From a gamma proteobacterium symbiont of Ctena orbiculata (GTDB lineage: Bacteria; Pseudomonadota; Gammaproteobacteria; Chromatiales; Chromatiaceae): DNA of 34,064 nucleotides. Positions within the stretch are counted from its first letter, which is position 1. Each line of letters starts with the position of its first letter. Made by a program: the position numbers and the translations under genes. Shown here in pieces: positions 26,430 through 33,615 of the stretch. Below the pieces are notes generated by a model that ran no database searches, was not told where the DNA came from, and saw nothing but the letters and a program-made list of their open reading frames with translations. The DNA is taken from assembly GCA_003094535.1 (NCBI GenBank), contig NATV01000078.1, positions 1-34,064 on the forward strand. The letters are read 5' to 3'.

Positions 26430-26807
26430 AGAAGTTTCTACCGGTACGAAGGTGCTGACGAGATCGAGCGATTCTTTGTGGCCCAGCTAAGCTGAGTGGA
26501 GCGCGCTTTCAACATTGATCCGTCAATACCATCCGACACCATCGTGCGGAGGCGATCTGTCTACCGCGGAGAGAACAGTGAGCCGGGAGAAACAGCACAA
26601 AAGAGTTGACAGCATGACCCGGAATTAGAGAACAGAATCTGTATTTAGCTGACAGCGAGTCAAACCCTCCAGCTTTTCCTCGTCTCGCCACACTGATCCG
26701 CTCCAACTATAAAAACTAAACTTCGTGAGTTCAGTTTTTCGAGAATTTACCTTTGCAACTTATGGCAATCTGATTTCTCCCCATTAGACATCAGGAGAAG
26801 ATGGATT
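26430..26807. other. 378-bp gap after the transposase
   Basis: Contains the presumed right end of the IS110 element and the hairpin at 26711-26739. The minus-strand open frame 26509-26706 has no recognisable features. Confidence 0.6.
26711..26739. repeat. AT-rich hairpin upstream of the HTH gene pair
   Basis: AAAAACTAAAC (26711-26721) pairs with GTTCAGTTTTT (26729-26739) with one mismatch, loop of 7. It ends in five T, so it could be a weak terminator on either strand or an operator. Confidence 0.45.
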
Positions 26808-27059
26808 ATGTCAGTTGAAGAAAGCTCCAGCAGTGCAGTGTTGGAAGACCAGATAACTGAGCGCTACGGGTTGCTACTGTCTCAGATGCAACTCGCCGAA
26901 CTGCTTGGCCGCACCACCGGAGGCCTGCGTTACAGCCTGAGTTATCCGAGCGACCACCAGACCCGGGCGCTCAAGACCTGCGGACGCAAGATCGGTCGGC
27001 GCGTCTACTACCCTGCCGCAGAGGTTGCCCGGATCATTATTGGAGCCAGTGAGAAGTGA
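26808..27059 (+). CDS. AlpA/excisionase-like helix-turn-helix protein
   Basis: 83 aa. Residues about 24-75 form a MerR/AlpA-type DNA-binding domain: LLSQMQLAELLGRTTGGLRYSL ... GRKIGRRVYYPAAEVARII. Proteins of this sort are common on plasmids and integrative elements, where they act as excisionase or repressor. The ATG follows CAGGAGA. The stop overlaps the GTG start of the next gene. Confidence 0.75.
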   Translation: MSVEESSSSAVLEDQITERYGLLLSQMQLAELLGRTTGGLRYSLSYPSDHQTRALKTCGRKIGRRVYYPAAEVARIIIGASEK

Positions 27060-27823
27060 ACAATACCATCGTGCGCGCCGCACGGCGCTACCGGTACGTC
27101 ATCATTGATCAGCACGCCATTGAAGATAGCCGTTTATCCTGGGCTGCCAGAGGACTGCTTGGTTATCTGCTAGCCAAACCGGATGACTGGAAGGTGTTGG
27201 TCAACGACCTGCGCAAACGTGGCGACCTGGGACGCGACGGTATCTATAAACTGCTTCGTGAACTGCGCGAGGCGGGATACATTCAGTTCCAGCGTTTCCG
27301 TGACAGTCAGGGTCGCATCCGCGGTGGCACTTACATTGTCCGTGAGATCTCCGAATAACCAGATCCGGCTTTGCCGCATACGGTTGTGCCGGGCTCGGCC
27401 GAACCAGACCCGGTGGACCCGGGAGCATTAACTACTACAAACCCAAACCTAAAAAGCACAACTATTACAACACCCACCAAAACTAAAGGTGATTGTAATG
27501 GTTGTAGGGAGTCGGGTGACCCGATTGAATTCGTCTCCTGGGTACCAGGAGAGCTGAAAACTCCGGCCACCAAGAAAGTAGCCAGACTCGATACCGAGTC
27601 TGCACAAATCGTCATTGACGAATGGGCTGGCATCATGGCCACTGGTCGAATCGAGAATTCGCCGCTGGGTTATCTGCACGTCCTGGTGCAGCGGATCGAG
27701 GCGAACGAGTTGCGGCCTCGCTACGCCGATGTGATCGCACAACTGCGAGAACAGGAAAGGAATGGCGAACGGTCAACCCTCGAATGCACGCGGGAAGACG
27801 AAAGAGAGTCAATGTGGGAGTAA
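27056..27823 (+). pseudogene. HTH replication-type protein, split by an in-frame TAA at 27356-27358
   Basis: The frame starting at GTG 27056 encodes 100 aa with a DnaD/replication-O-type winged helix (IDQHAIEDSRLSWAARGLLGYLLAKPDDW ... LREAGYIQFQRFRDSQGRIRGGTYIVRE), stops at TAA 27356-27358, then continues in the same frame for 155 more codons (PDPALPHTVVPGSAEPDPVDP..., then LDTESAQIVIDEWAGIMATGRIENSPLGYLHVLVQRIEANELRPRYADVIAQL) to 27823. The Pro/Thr-rich linker followed by that C-terminal domain is the usual continuation of such proteins, so the gene was probably about 255 aa and has a nonsense mutation. The first half could still make a working DNA-binding domain. A TTG at 27371 might restart the second part. 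Confidence 0.75.
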
Positions 27824-27867
27824 CCCACTCATCAGATCCCTGAGACAATCCGATCATGCGCCGGATC

Positions 27868-27906
27868 TCCGCGTCACTACGGAGCGAAGCGCGGTAGTGA
27901 CGCGGA
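27868..27906. repeat. Perfect 13-bp inverted repeat, 13-nt loop
   Basis: TCCGCGTCACTAC (27868-27880) and GTAGTGACGCGGA (27894-27906). It lies 45 bp past the stop of the split HTH gene. No T-run follows; possible mRNA end structure or REP-like element. Confidence 0.8.
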
Positions 27907-28229
27907 CGGAACCCGGGCCTAAACAGGCAGTGTGCGGGCCATTCTTCCAATCACACACGAATGCCACCCGGATGACGGCGTCGATTGCAGAGGATCTCGG
28001 AGCTACTGAGCTTGCTTGCGCCCTTCGTTTGTATTCATGCAGGCAACTCCGGGATTGGATGTCCTGGAGTCCAGATTTTCTTCCATCAATTATTGTGAAA
28101 TGCCCGGTTTCAGTTTAATGGGTAACAGCGATGTCCTTCCTGTTTATACTGCGGGTTTGAACTGATTCATCCGTGGTCACTGCGGTTCAGTGGCACCTTT
28201 AGCACCCGTAGGCCGTGAAATAGGTGCGT

Positions 28230-28306
28230 CGGCGTCAGCCGCGGTCTGTTTTTCCTACTCAAAGCGATCCGTCAGGGTCTGCTCATCTGTGCAGGCGTCA
28301 GCCTGC
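28230..28306. repeat. Two hairpins sharing GGCGTCAGCC
   Basis: CGGC-GTCA-GCCG at 28230-28241 and GCAGGC-GTCA-GCCTGC at 28291-28306 share the ten-base core with an identical GTCA loop, 63 bp apart. A further tetraloop hairpin, TGCCTG-TGAC-CAGGCA, is at 28484-28499. Confidence 0.7.
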
Positions 28307-28379
28307 CCCTCACGAGCACTGTGCCCGACGACTGCCAGTGGCTGTCGTCCTGCCATGCCCGTTTCCTGTAACCCGTAAG

Positions 28380-28604
28380 TTCAACTCACTGACTTAAAGG
28401 AGGTGTATCCACACTCAGAAGACGCCCGACTTCGGGCAGGTTGGTCTGCGTGGGACCCTTTCTCAACCGAGAAAAACCCGCGTTGCCTGTGACCAGGCAT
28501 CTTCAGGTCAAACGGGAGTTGTGTCCCATGACCGTTTCCCGAAAGCGGACTCAGTTAGCCAAGGCTGCTGAGTGGTCAGAAACACTTACCAGAGAGAGTA
28601 CACA
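28380..28604 (+). ncRNA. Candidate structured RNA / leader of the second recombinase gene
   Basis: Contains AAAGGAGGTG without a start codon at proper distance, then GCCCGA-CT-TCGGGC (28424-28437), TGCCTG-TGAC-CAGGCA (28484-28499) and weaker GC pairings, ending at the recombinase ATG. It may be a regulatory leader, a recombination site for the recombinase, or both. Hand-read structures only. Confidence 0.3.
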
Positions 28605-29471
28605 ATGAGAGACCTGAACTACCAACTGAAACAGCTCTGCCGTCAGAACCGGGAGGGCAGCTATGCCACCCAGGTACGCCGGGAGCGTGACCTGACCCTA
28701 ATTGCCAATCAGCTCCCCGAACTGGGCTATCGGGGGATGAGCACCCAATCTCTGAAACCGAAACATGTGGATGCCCTGGTCAAACACTGGTTTGCCCAGG
28801 AGCTGTCGATTGGAACCATCAAGAACCGCATGGCAGTGATTCGCTGGTGGTCGCAAAAGGTGGACAAACAGAATGTGGTGGCTCGTTCCAACGAGCACTA
28901 CGGTATCCCGGACCGGCGCTTTGTAGCCAACGAGTCCAAGGCAAAGACAGTCACCGAATCACAACTGGACAGCGTCCGCGATAAACATGTCCGTATGAGC
29001 CTGGAGTTGCAGCAGGTCTTTGGTCTGCGCCGGGAAGAGGCGATCAAGTTCCAGCCAAGCTATGCAGACCAGGGCGACCATATCCTCCTCAAGCCCAGTT
29101 GGACCAAGGGCGGAAAAGAGCGGACCATACCGATTAGAACCGATGAACAGCGGGATGTGCTCAACCGGGCACACCGCCTGGCCGGTCTTGGCTCCCTGAT
29201 TCCGAGCTCCCGCAACTACATTCATCAGCTGCGTGTCTACGAAGGCAACACTCGAAGGGCAGGGCTTCACCACATGCACGGCCTGCGCCATGCATACGCC
29301 CAGGACCGCTATGCAGAACTGACCGGCTGGAAAACCCCGGCCGCAGGCGGACCGGGAAGAAAGGCCCTGACACCAGAACAACGCGAGGTCGATCGGCAGG
29401 CACGCCTCACTATCAGTAGGGAGTTGGGACATGAGCGCGAGGCCGTAGTCGGGGTCTATATCGGGCGGTAA
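28605..29471 (+). CDS. Second tyrosine recombinase (Integrase_1 / phage_int_SAM_2 type)
   Basis: 288 aa from the ATG at 28605. N-terminal SAM-like core-binding domain (LNYQLKQLCRQNREGSYATQVRRERDL, residues 1-110) and catalytic domain with Arg142 (FGLRREEAI), Lys168 or Lys171, His225-x-x-Arg228 (HGLRHAYAQ), His276 (LGHERE) and Tyr285 (GVYIGR). An insertion of about 30 residues separates the HxxR box from the His-Tyr box. This class occurs on integrative elements, and its own target is unknown. It is unrelated to the island integrase, so it may be left from another element or resolve or shuffle DNA within the island. Confidence 0.88.
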   Translation: MRDLNYQLKQLCRQNREGSYATQVRRERDLTLIANQLPELGYRGMSTQSLKPKHVDALVKHWFAQELSIGTIKNRMAVIRWWSQKVDKQNVVARSNEHYGIPDRRFVANESKAKTVTESQLDSVRDKHVRMSLELQQVFGLRREEAIKFQPSYADQGDHILLKPSWTKGGKERTIPIRTDEQRDVLNRAHRLAGLGSLIPSSRNYIHQLRVYEGNTRRAGLHHMHGLRHAYAQDRYAELTGWKTPAAGGPGRKALTPEQREVDRQARLTISRELGHEREAVVGVYIGR

Positions 29472-29529
29472 GGCCGATAACAAATTTATTTTATGGGGTT
29501 TTTTAATCCTGTTTGGATTATGAAACGAT

Positions 29530-29598
29530 CTATACATATGTACTCTCACATGTATAGAAAAACAATGTTTTATTGACATGATGGAGTTATATGTATAG
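29530..29598. promoter_or_regulatory. Three ATGTATAG motifs and a promoter upstream of the Fic gene
   Basis: CTATACAT at 29530-29537 (inverted), ATGTATAG at 29550-29557 and again at 29591-29598. A TTGACA at 29573-29578 with TAGAAA 17 bp on (29596-29601) makes a plausible promoter whose -10 overlaps the last copy. The repeats could be an operator for the Fic protein's own winged helix. Confidence 0.45.
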
Positions 29599-29643
29599 AA
29601 AGTAGGTTATTTATATACACATTCTGGACAGCAGAAAACCGCA

Positions 29644-30768
29644 ATGACCGAAGGGACTATCACACTGTTGCCACCCGATACCGAGCTGGAAACCCGCCCG
29701 GTCCTGAAGGCGCTGGCACCCGCCCATCGCTACCTGGCGGAACTCAAGGGCCTGGCCGCGACCATCCCCAATGAGCACATTCTAATCAATACCCTGGCGT
29801 TGCAGGAGGCCAAGGACAGTTCCGAGATCGAGAACGTCATCACCACCCACGACGAACTCTACAAGGCGGATTTGTTCTCGGATTACGTTAAAAACCCCGC
29901 CGCCAAGGAAGTCAGCCGTTACGCTACGGCGCTGAAAACGGCCTTCGAACAGATCAGGCGCGACCGGTTGATCAGCGTGAACCGTATCGTGGAAACGCAC
30001 CGGGTGCTGGAACAGAACGATGCGGGCATCCGCAGATTGCCGGGCACAGCGCTAAAGAACGAGCGCACCGGTGAAACCGTGTACACACCGCCGCAAGATT
30101 ACGGCGAGATTGTGCGTCTGATGAATAATCTGGAACAGTTCATCAATGATGATGCACTGTACGACGCAGACCCGTTGGTCAAGATGGCGATCATCCACCA
30201 CCAGTTCGAAAGCATCCATCCGTTCTACGACGGCAACGGCCGCACTGGCCGCATCATCAATATCTTGTATCTGGTATCCAAGGGCCTGCTGGATATTCCC
30301 GTCCTTTATCTCAGCCGGTACATCATCCGCAACAAACCAAACTACTATCGGCTGTTACAAGCCACCCGCGATACCGGCGACTGGGAGCCCTGGCTTCTCT
30401 ACATGCTCGACGGCGTCGAGCTGACTGCACGCCAGACTATTTGGATCATCCGCCGCATCAAGGAAATCATGATGGCCTACAAGCACCGCATACGTTCAGA
30501 ACTACCGAAGATCTACAGCCAGGATCTGCTCAATAACCTGTTCCGGCACCCCTATACCAAGATCGAATCCGTGCAGGCGGACTTGGGCGTGTCCCGGCTG
30601 ACGGCGACAAAATACCTGGAGCAGCTCACCGACAAGGGCCTCATCGAGAAGCACAAAATCGGACGATACAACTACTACGTTAATCGTCCCCTGATGAACA
30701 TCTTTATAGATATACCCGACATGCCGGATAACGAAGAAGCAGGCGATGCCGCAACTGGAGCACATTGA
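29644..30768 (+). CDS. Fic-domain protein AMPylator with N-terminal inhibitory helix
   Basis: 374 aa. An N-terminal Fic_N domain carries the inhibitory motif S/TxxxE(G/N) as Ser59-SEI-Glu63-Asn64 (class II, intramolecular). The catalytic loop is HPFYDGNGRTGR (His192-Arg203), complete. The C-terminus (about 285-360) is a winged helix: YTKIESVQADLGVSRLTATKYLEQLTDKGLIEKHKIGRYNYY. Fic enzymes transfer AMP to a hydroxyl of a target protein; the target here is unknown. Genes of this type often accompany type I restriction-modification loci, and an hsdM stub overlaps its 3' end. Confidence 0.93.
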   Translation: MTEGTITLLPPDTELETRPVLKALAPAHRYLAELKGLAATIPNEHILINTLALQEAKDSSEIENVITTHDELYKADLFSDYVKNPAAKEVSRYATALKTAFEQIRRDRLISVNRIVETHRVLEQNDAGIRRLPGTALKNERTGETVYTPPQDYGEIVRLMNNLEQFINDDALYDADPLVKMAIIHHQFESIHPFYDGNGRTGRIINILYLVSKGLLDIPVLYLSRYIIRNKPNYYRLLQATRDTGDWEPWLLYMLDGVELTARQTIWIIRRIKEIMMAYKHRIRSELPKIYSQDLLNNLFRHPYTKIESVQADLGVSRLTATKYLEQLTDKGLIEKHKIGRYNYYVNRPLMNIFIDIPDMPDNEEAGDAATGAH

Positions 30769-30931
30769 AGCCACCGAAAAACGTCTGTGGACTGCGGCGG
30801 ACACTCTGCGTGCAAACGCCAACTACGTTAGTCACGAGCACTTCCTGCTGGCTATGGGCCTTGTGTTCCTGTGTTATGCTCACCCGACGCTACCGTCACC
30901 GCTTTATGCATCAGGCTCTGTAACAGGATAG
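30746..30931 (+). pseudogene. hsdM: Truncated hsdM (type I restriction-modification methylase), N-terminal stub
   Basis: 61 codons. Residues 5-46 (HIEATEKRLWTAADTLRANANYVS, then FLLAMGLVFLCYAH) follow the N-terminus of HsdM, which typically reads LEKRLWDAADxLRANS and VLGLIFLRYA. After YAH the match ends and the frame stops at 30931. Wild-type HsdM has about 500 residues, so the methylase domain and any hsdS/hsdR are gone. The start overlaps the Fic gene by 23 bp. Confidence 0.65.
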
Positions 30932-30934
30932 AGG

Positions 30935-31453
30935 ATGCAGCTCATTCGATGCACAAAAAAGCTCCAAAAAGAAATGGGGCTAAAGCAGCCCGATTTGTGT
31001 GCTGAGGAACCGCGCTTCTCCTATCTCGGTCCTTGGCATGCCAACTTGTTTCATATTGACCGGCGCAAGTGCGTGCTGTTTATAAATGATAAGACCCTAT
31101 TTAATTTCATAGTGCCGGATGTTCCGAGATCTCAGATCAAGGAACTGGATAAGTTGTTCAAGAACCACCTGAGTTGTGTGCTTGCCGCCGAAGACTTTGC
31201 CGAGGAGGAGCGGGCCAGGATACTGTCAGAGTATGATGAGGGTGGTTTCGCTAACACCAGCAGTAAAAGCGTACTTGGTTCGATGAACGACCTGGCATTC
31301 CATTACAAATACAGCATTCTGAACGCAGGTGGAGTACACAGTCCCACAGTGCCGGAGATCATTCGCCAACTCAATCGTATGCCCATGGGGTCTCTCAAAT
31401 ACGTATTTCCTATCGAGGCGTTGAAAGACCTGTATCAGACGATAGAAAAATAA
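30935..31453 (+). CDS. DUF6933 family protein
   Basis: 172 aa. It begins MQLIRCTKKLQKEMGL and contains WHANLFHIDRRKCVLFINDKTLFNFIV, characteristic of the DUF6933 family; function unknown. The start lies three bases after the hsdM stub's stop, with AGGA upstream. It is the last gene before the right island end. Likely a solitary cargo gene. Confidence 0.82.
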   Translation: MQLIRCTKKLQKEMGLKQPDLCAEEPRFSYLGPWHANLFHIDRRKCVLFINDKTLFNFIVPDVPRSQIKELDKLFKNHLSCVLAAEDFAEEERARILSEYDEGGFANTSSKSVLGSMNDLAFHYKYSILNAGGVHSPTVPEIIRQLNRMPMGSLKYVFPIEALKDLYQTIEK

Positions 31454-31520
31454 GCGTGGGTTTATCTTTACTTAAAGTCCAGAAGCAATTTTTATCGGCG
31501 TTTTGTGGACGTATTGTTTT

Positions 31521-31539
31521 CGGTACACTTACGGTACAC
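31521..31539 (+). promoter_or_regulatory. Paired integrase arm-type site candidates, right end
   Basis: CGGTACAC at 31521-31528 and again at 31532-31539, 11 bp apart, in the same orientation and spacing as at 17934-17952. An inverted TGTACCG occurs at 31605-31611. Confidence 0.6.
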
Positions 31540-31659
31540 CGCCAATTTTCGACTATCTGGGCTAATCTGGATTAACCTACTGAATCAACACAATAATCCC
31601 TAACTGTACCGAAGACTCCCTGTTCCAATATAATCAGTAAGTTATTGATTTTACTGGCC

Positions 31660-31705
31660 CTGAAAATCCCCGTGTCGGCAGTTCGATTCTGTCCCTGGCC
31701 ACCAT
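31660..31705 (+). other. attR: 46-bp tRNA-Phe repeat, right copy
   Basis: Identical to 17841-17886. It contains the 3' half of tRNA-Phe from the anticodon loop without the 5' half, so it is not a functional tRNA gene. Confidence 0.9.
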
Positions 31706-31711
31706 TCAGAT

Positions 31712-32047
31712 CTATGGCTTGCCATTCCCGACTTCCTTATCAAAAACCACCAGCTCGAGTTTTTGACCACGTTGATCACACACCGAATCGGCCGCCTCGA
31801 TCAGCCGTGACAGCTCGGCTGTGGAGAAGTGCGTGGTGATCCTTCCCGATCGATGACCCAACAGGTCCTGGCGATCCTCGAAGCTCACCCCTATTGCGCG
31901 CAAGCGTCTGCCGAAGGTGTGCTTGAGGTCATGTACCCGAACCTACCTCAGGCCAGTCTTCCCTCTCGCCCGCATCCATGCGCTGTGCGGCATCCGGGTA
32001 ACCGATATTCCCCGATAGGATAAGGCAAACGCGGAATGTTTCCATCG
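31712..32047 (-). pseudogene. C-terminal remnant of a different tyrosine integrase, interrupted by TAG
   Basis: On the minus strand, 32047-31712 reads RWKHSAFALSYRG, VTRM, SAWMRARGKTGLR, stop (TAG, plus-strand 31943-31945), then VRVHDLKHTFGRRLRAIG, SFEDRQDLLGHRSGRITTHFS and AELSRLIEAADSVC. This is the end of a phage-type integrase, with HxxK/HTF box, LGH box and no nucleophile tyrosine evident where ITTHFS (usually THYS) now has Phe. The N-terminal two-thirds are missing and the intI stop lies 25 bp beyond. It ends 7 bp from attR. It is a relic of an older element at the same tRNA. Confidence 0.8.
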
Positions 32048-32071
32048 CATGGTGCTTCATGGTTTAAATTT

Positions 32072-33475
32072 CTATGAAACGGGTTGATCCAGGGGACTGA
32101 GAACGCCGACACCGGGCTGATTGAGCACATGCGTGTAGATCATCGTGGTCGACACATTGGCATGGCCCAGCAAGGCCTGCACCGTACGGATGTCGTAATT
32201 GGCCTCCAACAGATGGGTGGCAAAGCTGTGCCGCAGGGTATGACACCCCACCCGTTTATTGATCTGAGCGGCAGCCGCCGCCCGCTTCACCGCCTTCTGG
32301 ATCGCAGTTTCATGCAAGTGATGGCGGCGAATTTCCCCGCCATAGGGATCGACGGAGAGACGACCGGAAGGAAAGAGGAACTGCCACTTGAGCTCTCTGC
32401 CCGCATTTGGGTATTTACGGGCCAATGCACCGGGCAAGACGACTTCTCCGTGACCAGTAGCCAAATCTTCAGTATGCAACCGCTCGACCTCACGGATTTG
32501 ATGTTGCAGCTCGGCAACCAATGTCTTAGGCAGCGGAACGTACCGATCCTTCTTGCCTTTGGCCTGATGGATATGGATGCGCCCGTAGGCGAAATCGAGA
32601 TCCTGCACCCGGAGCCTTAGCCCCTCGAGCAGACGCATACCTGTTCCATAGAGTAGAGAGACAACCAATTTGTGAATACCCGTCAGTTGGTTGAGTAGGG
32701 CGGTTGCTTCACTACGACTGAGAACGACAGGCAGATTTTGCGGCCGTTTGGCTCGCGTAAAGGCTTCCAACTCACCCAGTTTACGTTCAAGTACCTGTTT
32801 ATAAAGAAAAACCAAGGCATTGAGCGCCTGATTTTGCGTGCTTGCACTGACCCGACGCCGGATGGCCAAGTGATCGAGGAAGCGTTTTACCTCGCGAGCC
32901 CCCACTTCAGATGGAGGTTGATTCTTGCAAAACAGAATGAAACGTCCGACCCATTGTTCATAAATTTGTTCTGTACGGTAGGCATAGCCTCGCCGTCGAA
33001 TCTCTTGGGTAAAACGAACCAGTAATGAGTGGTGGTCCTTTCGCACCTGATTGAGAAGGCCGTCACCCTTGCGTTCTTTGATGTAGGATAATTGCTCGGG
33101 TGTGAGCTGACGTGCGGTCGTTGGATGATCTATCTCAAGCTGTTTTGCGGAATCAAACCAATAGTGCCAATCGACTTCCTGACACTGTGGTGTCTGCAAC
33201 AGATCGCAGTAGAGAATCCGTATAGCATCGATGTATTGGTGGAATTGCCAGCCTGAGAGCTGTTTTTGGCGGCCTATCATTTCCAAGTAGTTATGGATAT
33301 TCAGGACTGAAAGCGCCTTGATTTTGTGGCCATTTTGCGCCTTAATGAAATCCTCTAGGCGTTTAACATACCAGCGGCGTTGCTTCTCAGGTATGGAAGC
33401 GTTAATGAGACATTTCAGGTAGTTATCAAAAAAACGGGCAGTGGGGTCATGGACGATGGCAGAAGCATCTTTCAT
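32072..33475 (-). CDS. intI: Integron integrase (IntI family) with N-terminal extension
   Basis: 467 aa from the ATG at 33475, preceded by AAGGAGAG. The C-terminal 320 residues are an IntI: core-binding domain (LLVRFTQEIRRRGYAYRTEQIYEQWVGRFILF), Arg box GTGMRLLEGLRLR, Lys in KGKKDRYVPLP, the integron-specific insert FPSGRLSVDPYGGEIRRHHL with HETAIQKAVKRA, then HTLRHSFATHLLE, LGHANVSTTMIYTHV. All catalytic residues are present. About 130 extra N-terminal residues (RWYVKRLEDFIKAQNGHKIKAL...) look like a second SAM-like core-binding domain; IntI1 has 337 aa. The cassettes lie upstream on the opposite strand, the standard layout. Confidence 0.93.
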   Translation of the reverse strand: MKDASAIVHDPTARFFDNYLKCLINASIPEKQRRWYVKRLEDFIKAQNGHKIKALSVLNIHNYLEMIGRQKQLSGWQFHQYIDAIRILYCDLLQTPQCQEVDWHYWFDSAKQLEIDHPTTARQLTPEQLSYIKERKGDGLLNQVRKDHHSLLVRFTQEIRRRGYAYRTEQIYEQWVGRFILFCKNQPPSEVGAREVKRFLDHLAIRRRVSASTQNQALNALVFLYKQVLERKLGELEAFTRAKRPQNLPVVLSRSEATALLNQLTGIHKLVVSLLYGTGMRLLEGLRLRVQDLDFAYGRIHIHQAKGKKDRYVPLPKTLVAELQHQIREVERLHTEDLATGHGEVVLPGALARKYPNAGRELKWQFLFPSGRLSVDPYGGEIRRHHLHETAIQKAVKRAAAAAQINKRVGCHTLRHSFATHLLEANYDIRTVQALLGHANVSTTMIYTHVLNQPGVGVLSPLDQPVS

Positions 33476-33615
33476 AAAAACTCTCCTTGTTACTAATACG
33501 GGCATCCTGCCCGAAAATGATCAATTTCATTTTTCATGCTATGCCGAATCGGCCAATAACACAATAGGCCGCGTCCGCACTATTAGTAATAGTGAAGATT
33601 CTGTCTAATGTAATG
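33476..33615. other. attI region and intI promoter region
   Basis: Sequence between intI and the first cassette. The recombination point is likely within GTTAAGGC at 33615-33622, after the G. It contains a hairpin CGGGCA-TCC-TGCCCG (33499-33513) in the intI leader and a 17-bp palindrome CACTATTA-G-TAATAGTG (33578-33594). No LexA-type CTGT-N8-ACAG box was found. Confidence 0.55.

Larger units (their letters stand above)
25137..26640 (+). mobile_element. Probable extent of an IS110-family element
   Basis: AGATTCTGTT at 25137-25146 is the reverse complement of AACAGAATCT at 26631-26640. The interval is about 1.5 kb, a usual size for IS110/IS1111 elements, and the repeats could be subterminal. 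IS110 elements leave no reliable direct repeats, so these limits are tentative and a 10-bp match may be chance. Confidence 0.35.
27824..28604. other. 780-bp hairpin-rich non-coding region before the second recombinase
   Basis: No credible gene. It contains perfect hairpins at 27868-27906, 28230-28241, 28291-28306, 28424-28437 and 28484-28499 and an isolated strong Shine-Dalgarno-like AAAGGAGGTG at 28397-28406. Open frames here (27762-28118, 28190-28378) have no protein-like character. Confidence 0.65.
17841..31705 (+). mobile_element. Genomic island integrated in tRNA-Phe (about 13.8 kb)
   Basis: Bounded by identical 46-bp repeats, with an integrase gene starting 88 bp after the tRNA and arm-type repeat pairs at both ends. 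The interior is visibly more AT-rich than the core to its left and has mosaic content: an IS110 element, a second recombinase, an HTH/replication gene pair, a Fic gene, an hsdM stub and a soxYZ operon. No conjugation genes are seen, so it would need to be mobilised by other elements or is decayed. Confidence 0.9.

Noticed and set aside
27762-28118. 118-aa frame overlapping the end of the split HTH gene
   Set aside because: Different frame from the conserved C-terminal part and no protein-like features; crosses a perfect hairpin.
31645-31839. 64-aa plus-strand frame across attR
   Set aside because: Formed by the tRNA fragment and the antisense of the integrase relic.
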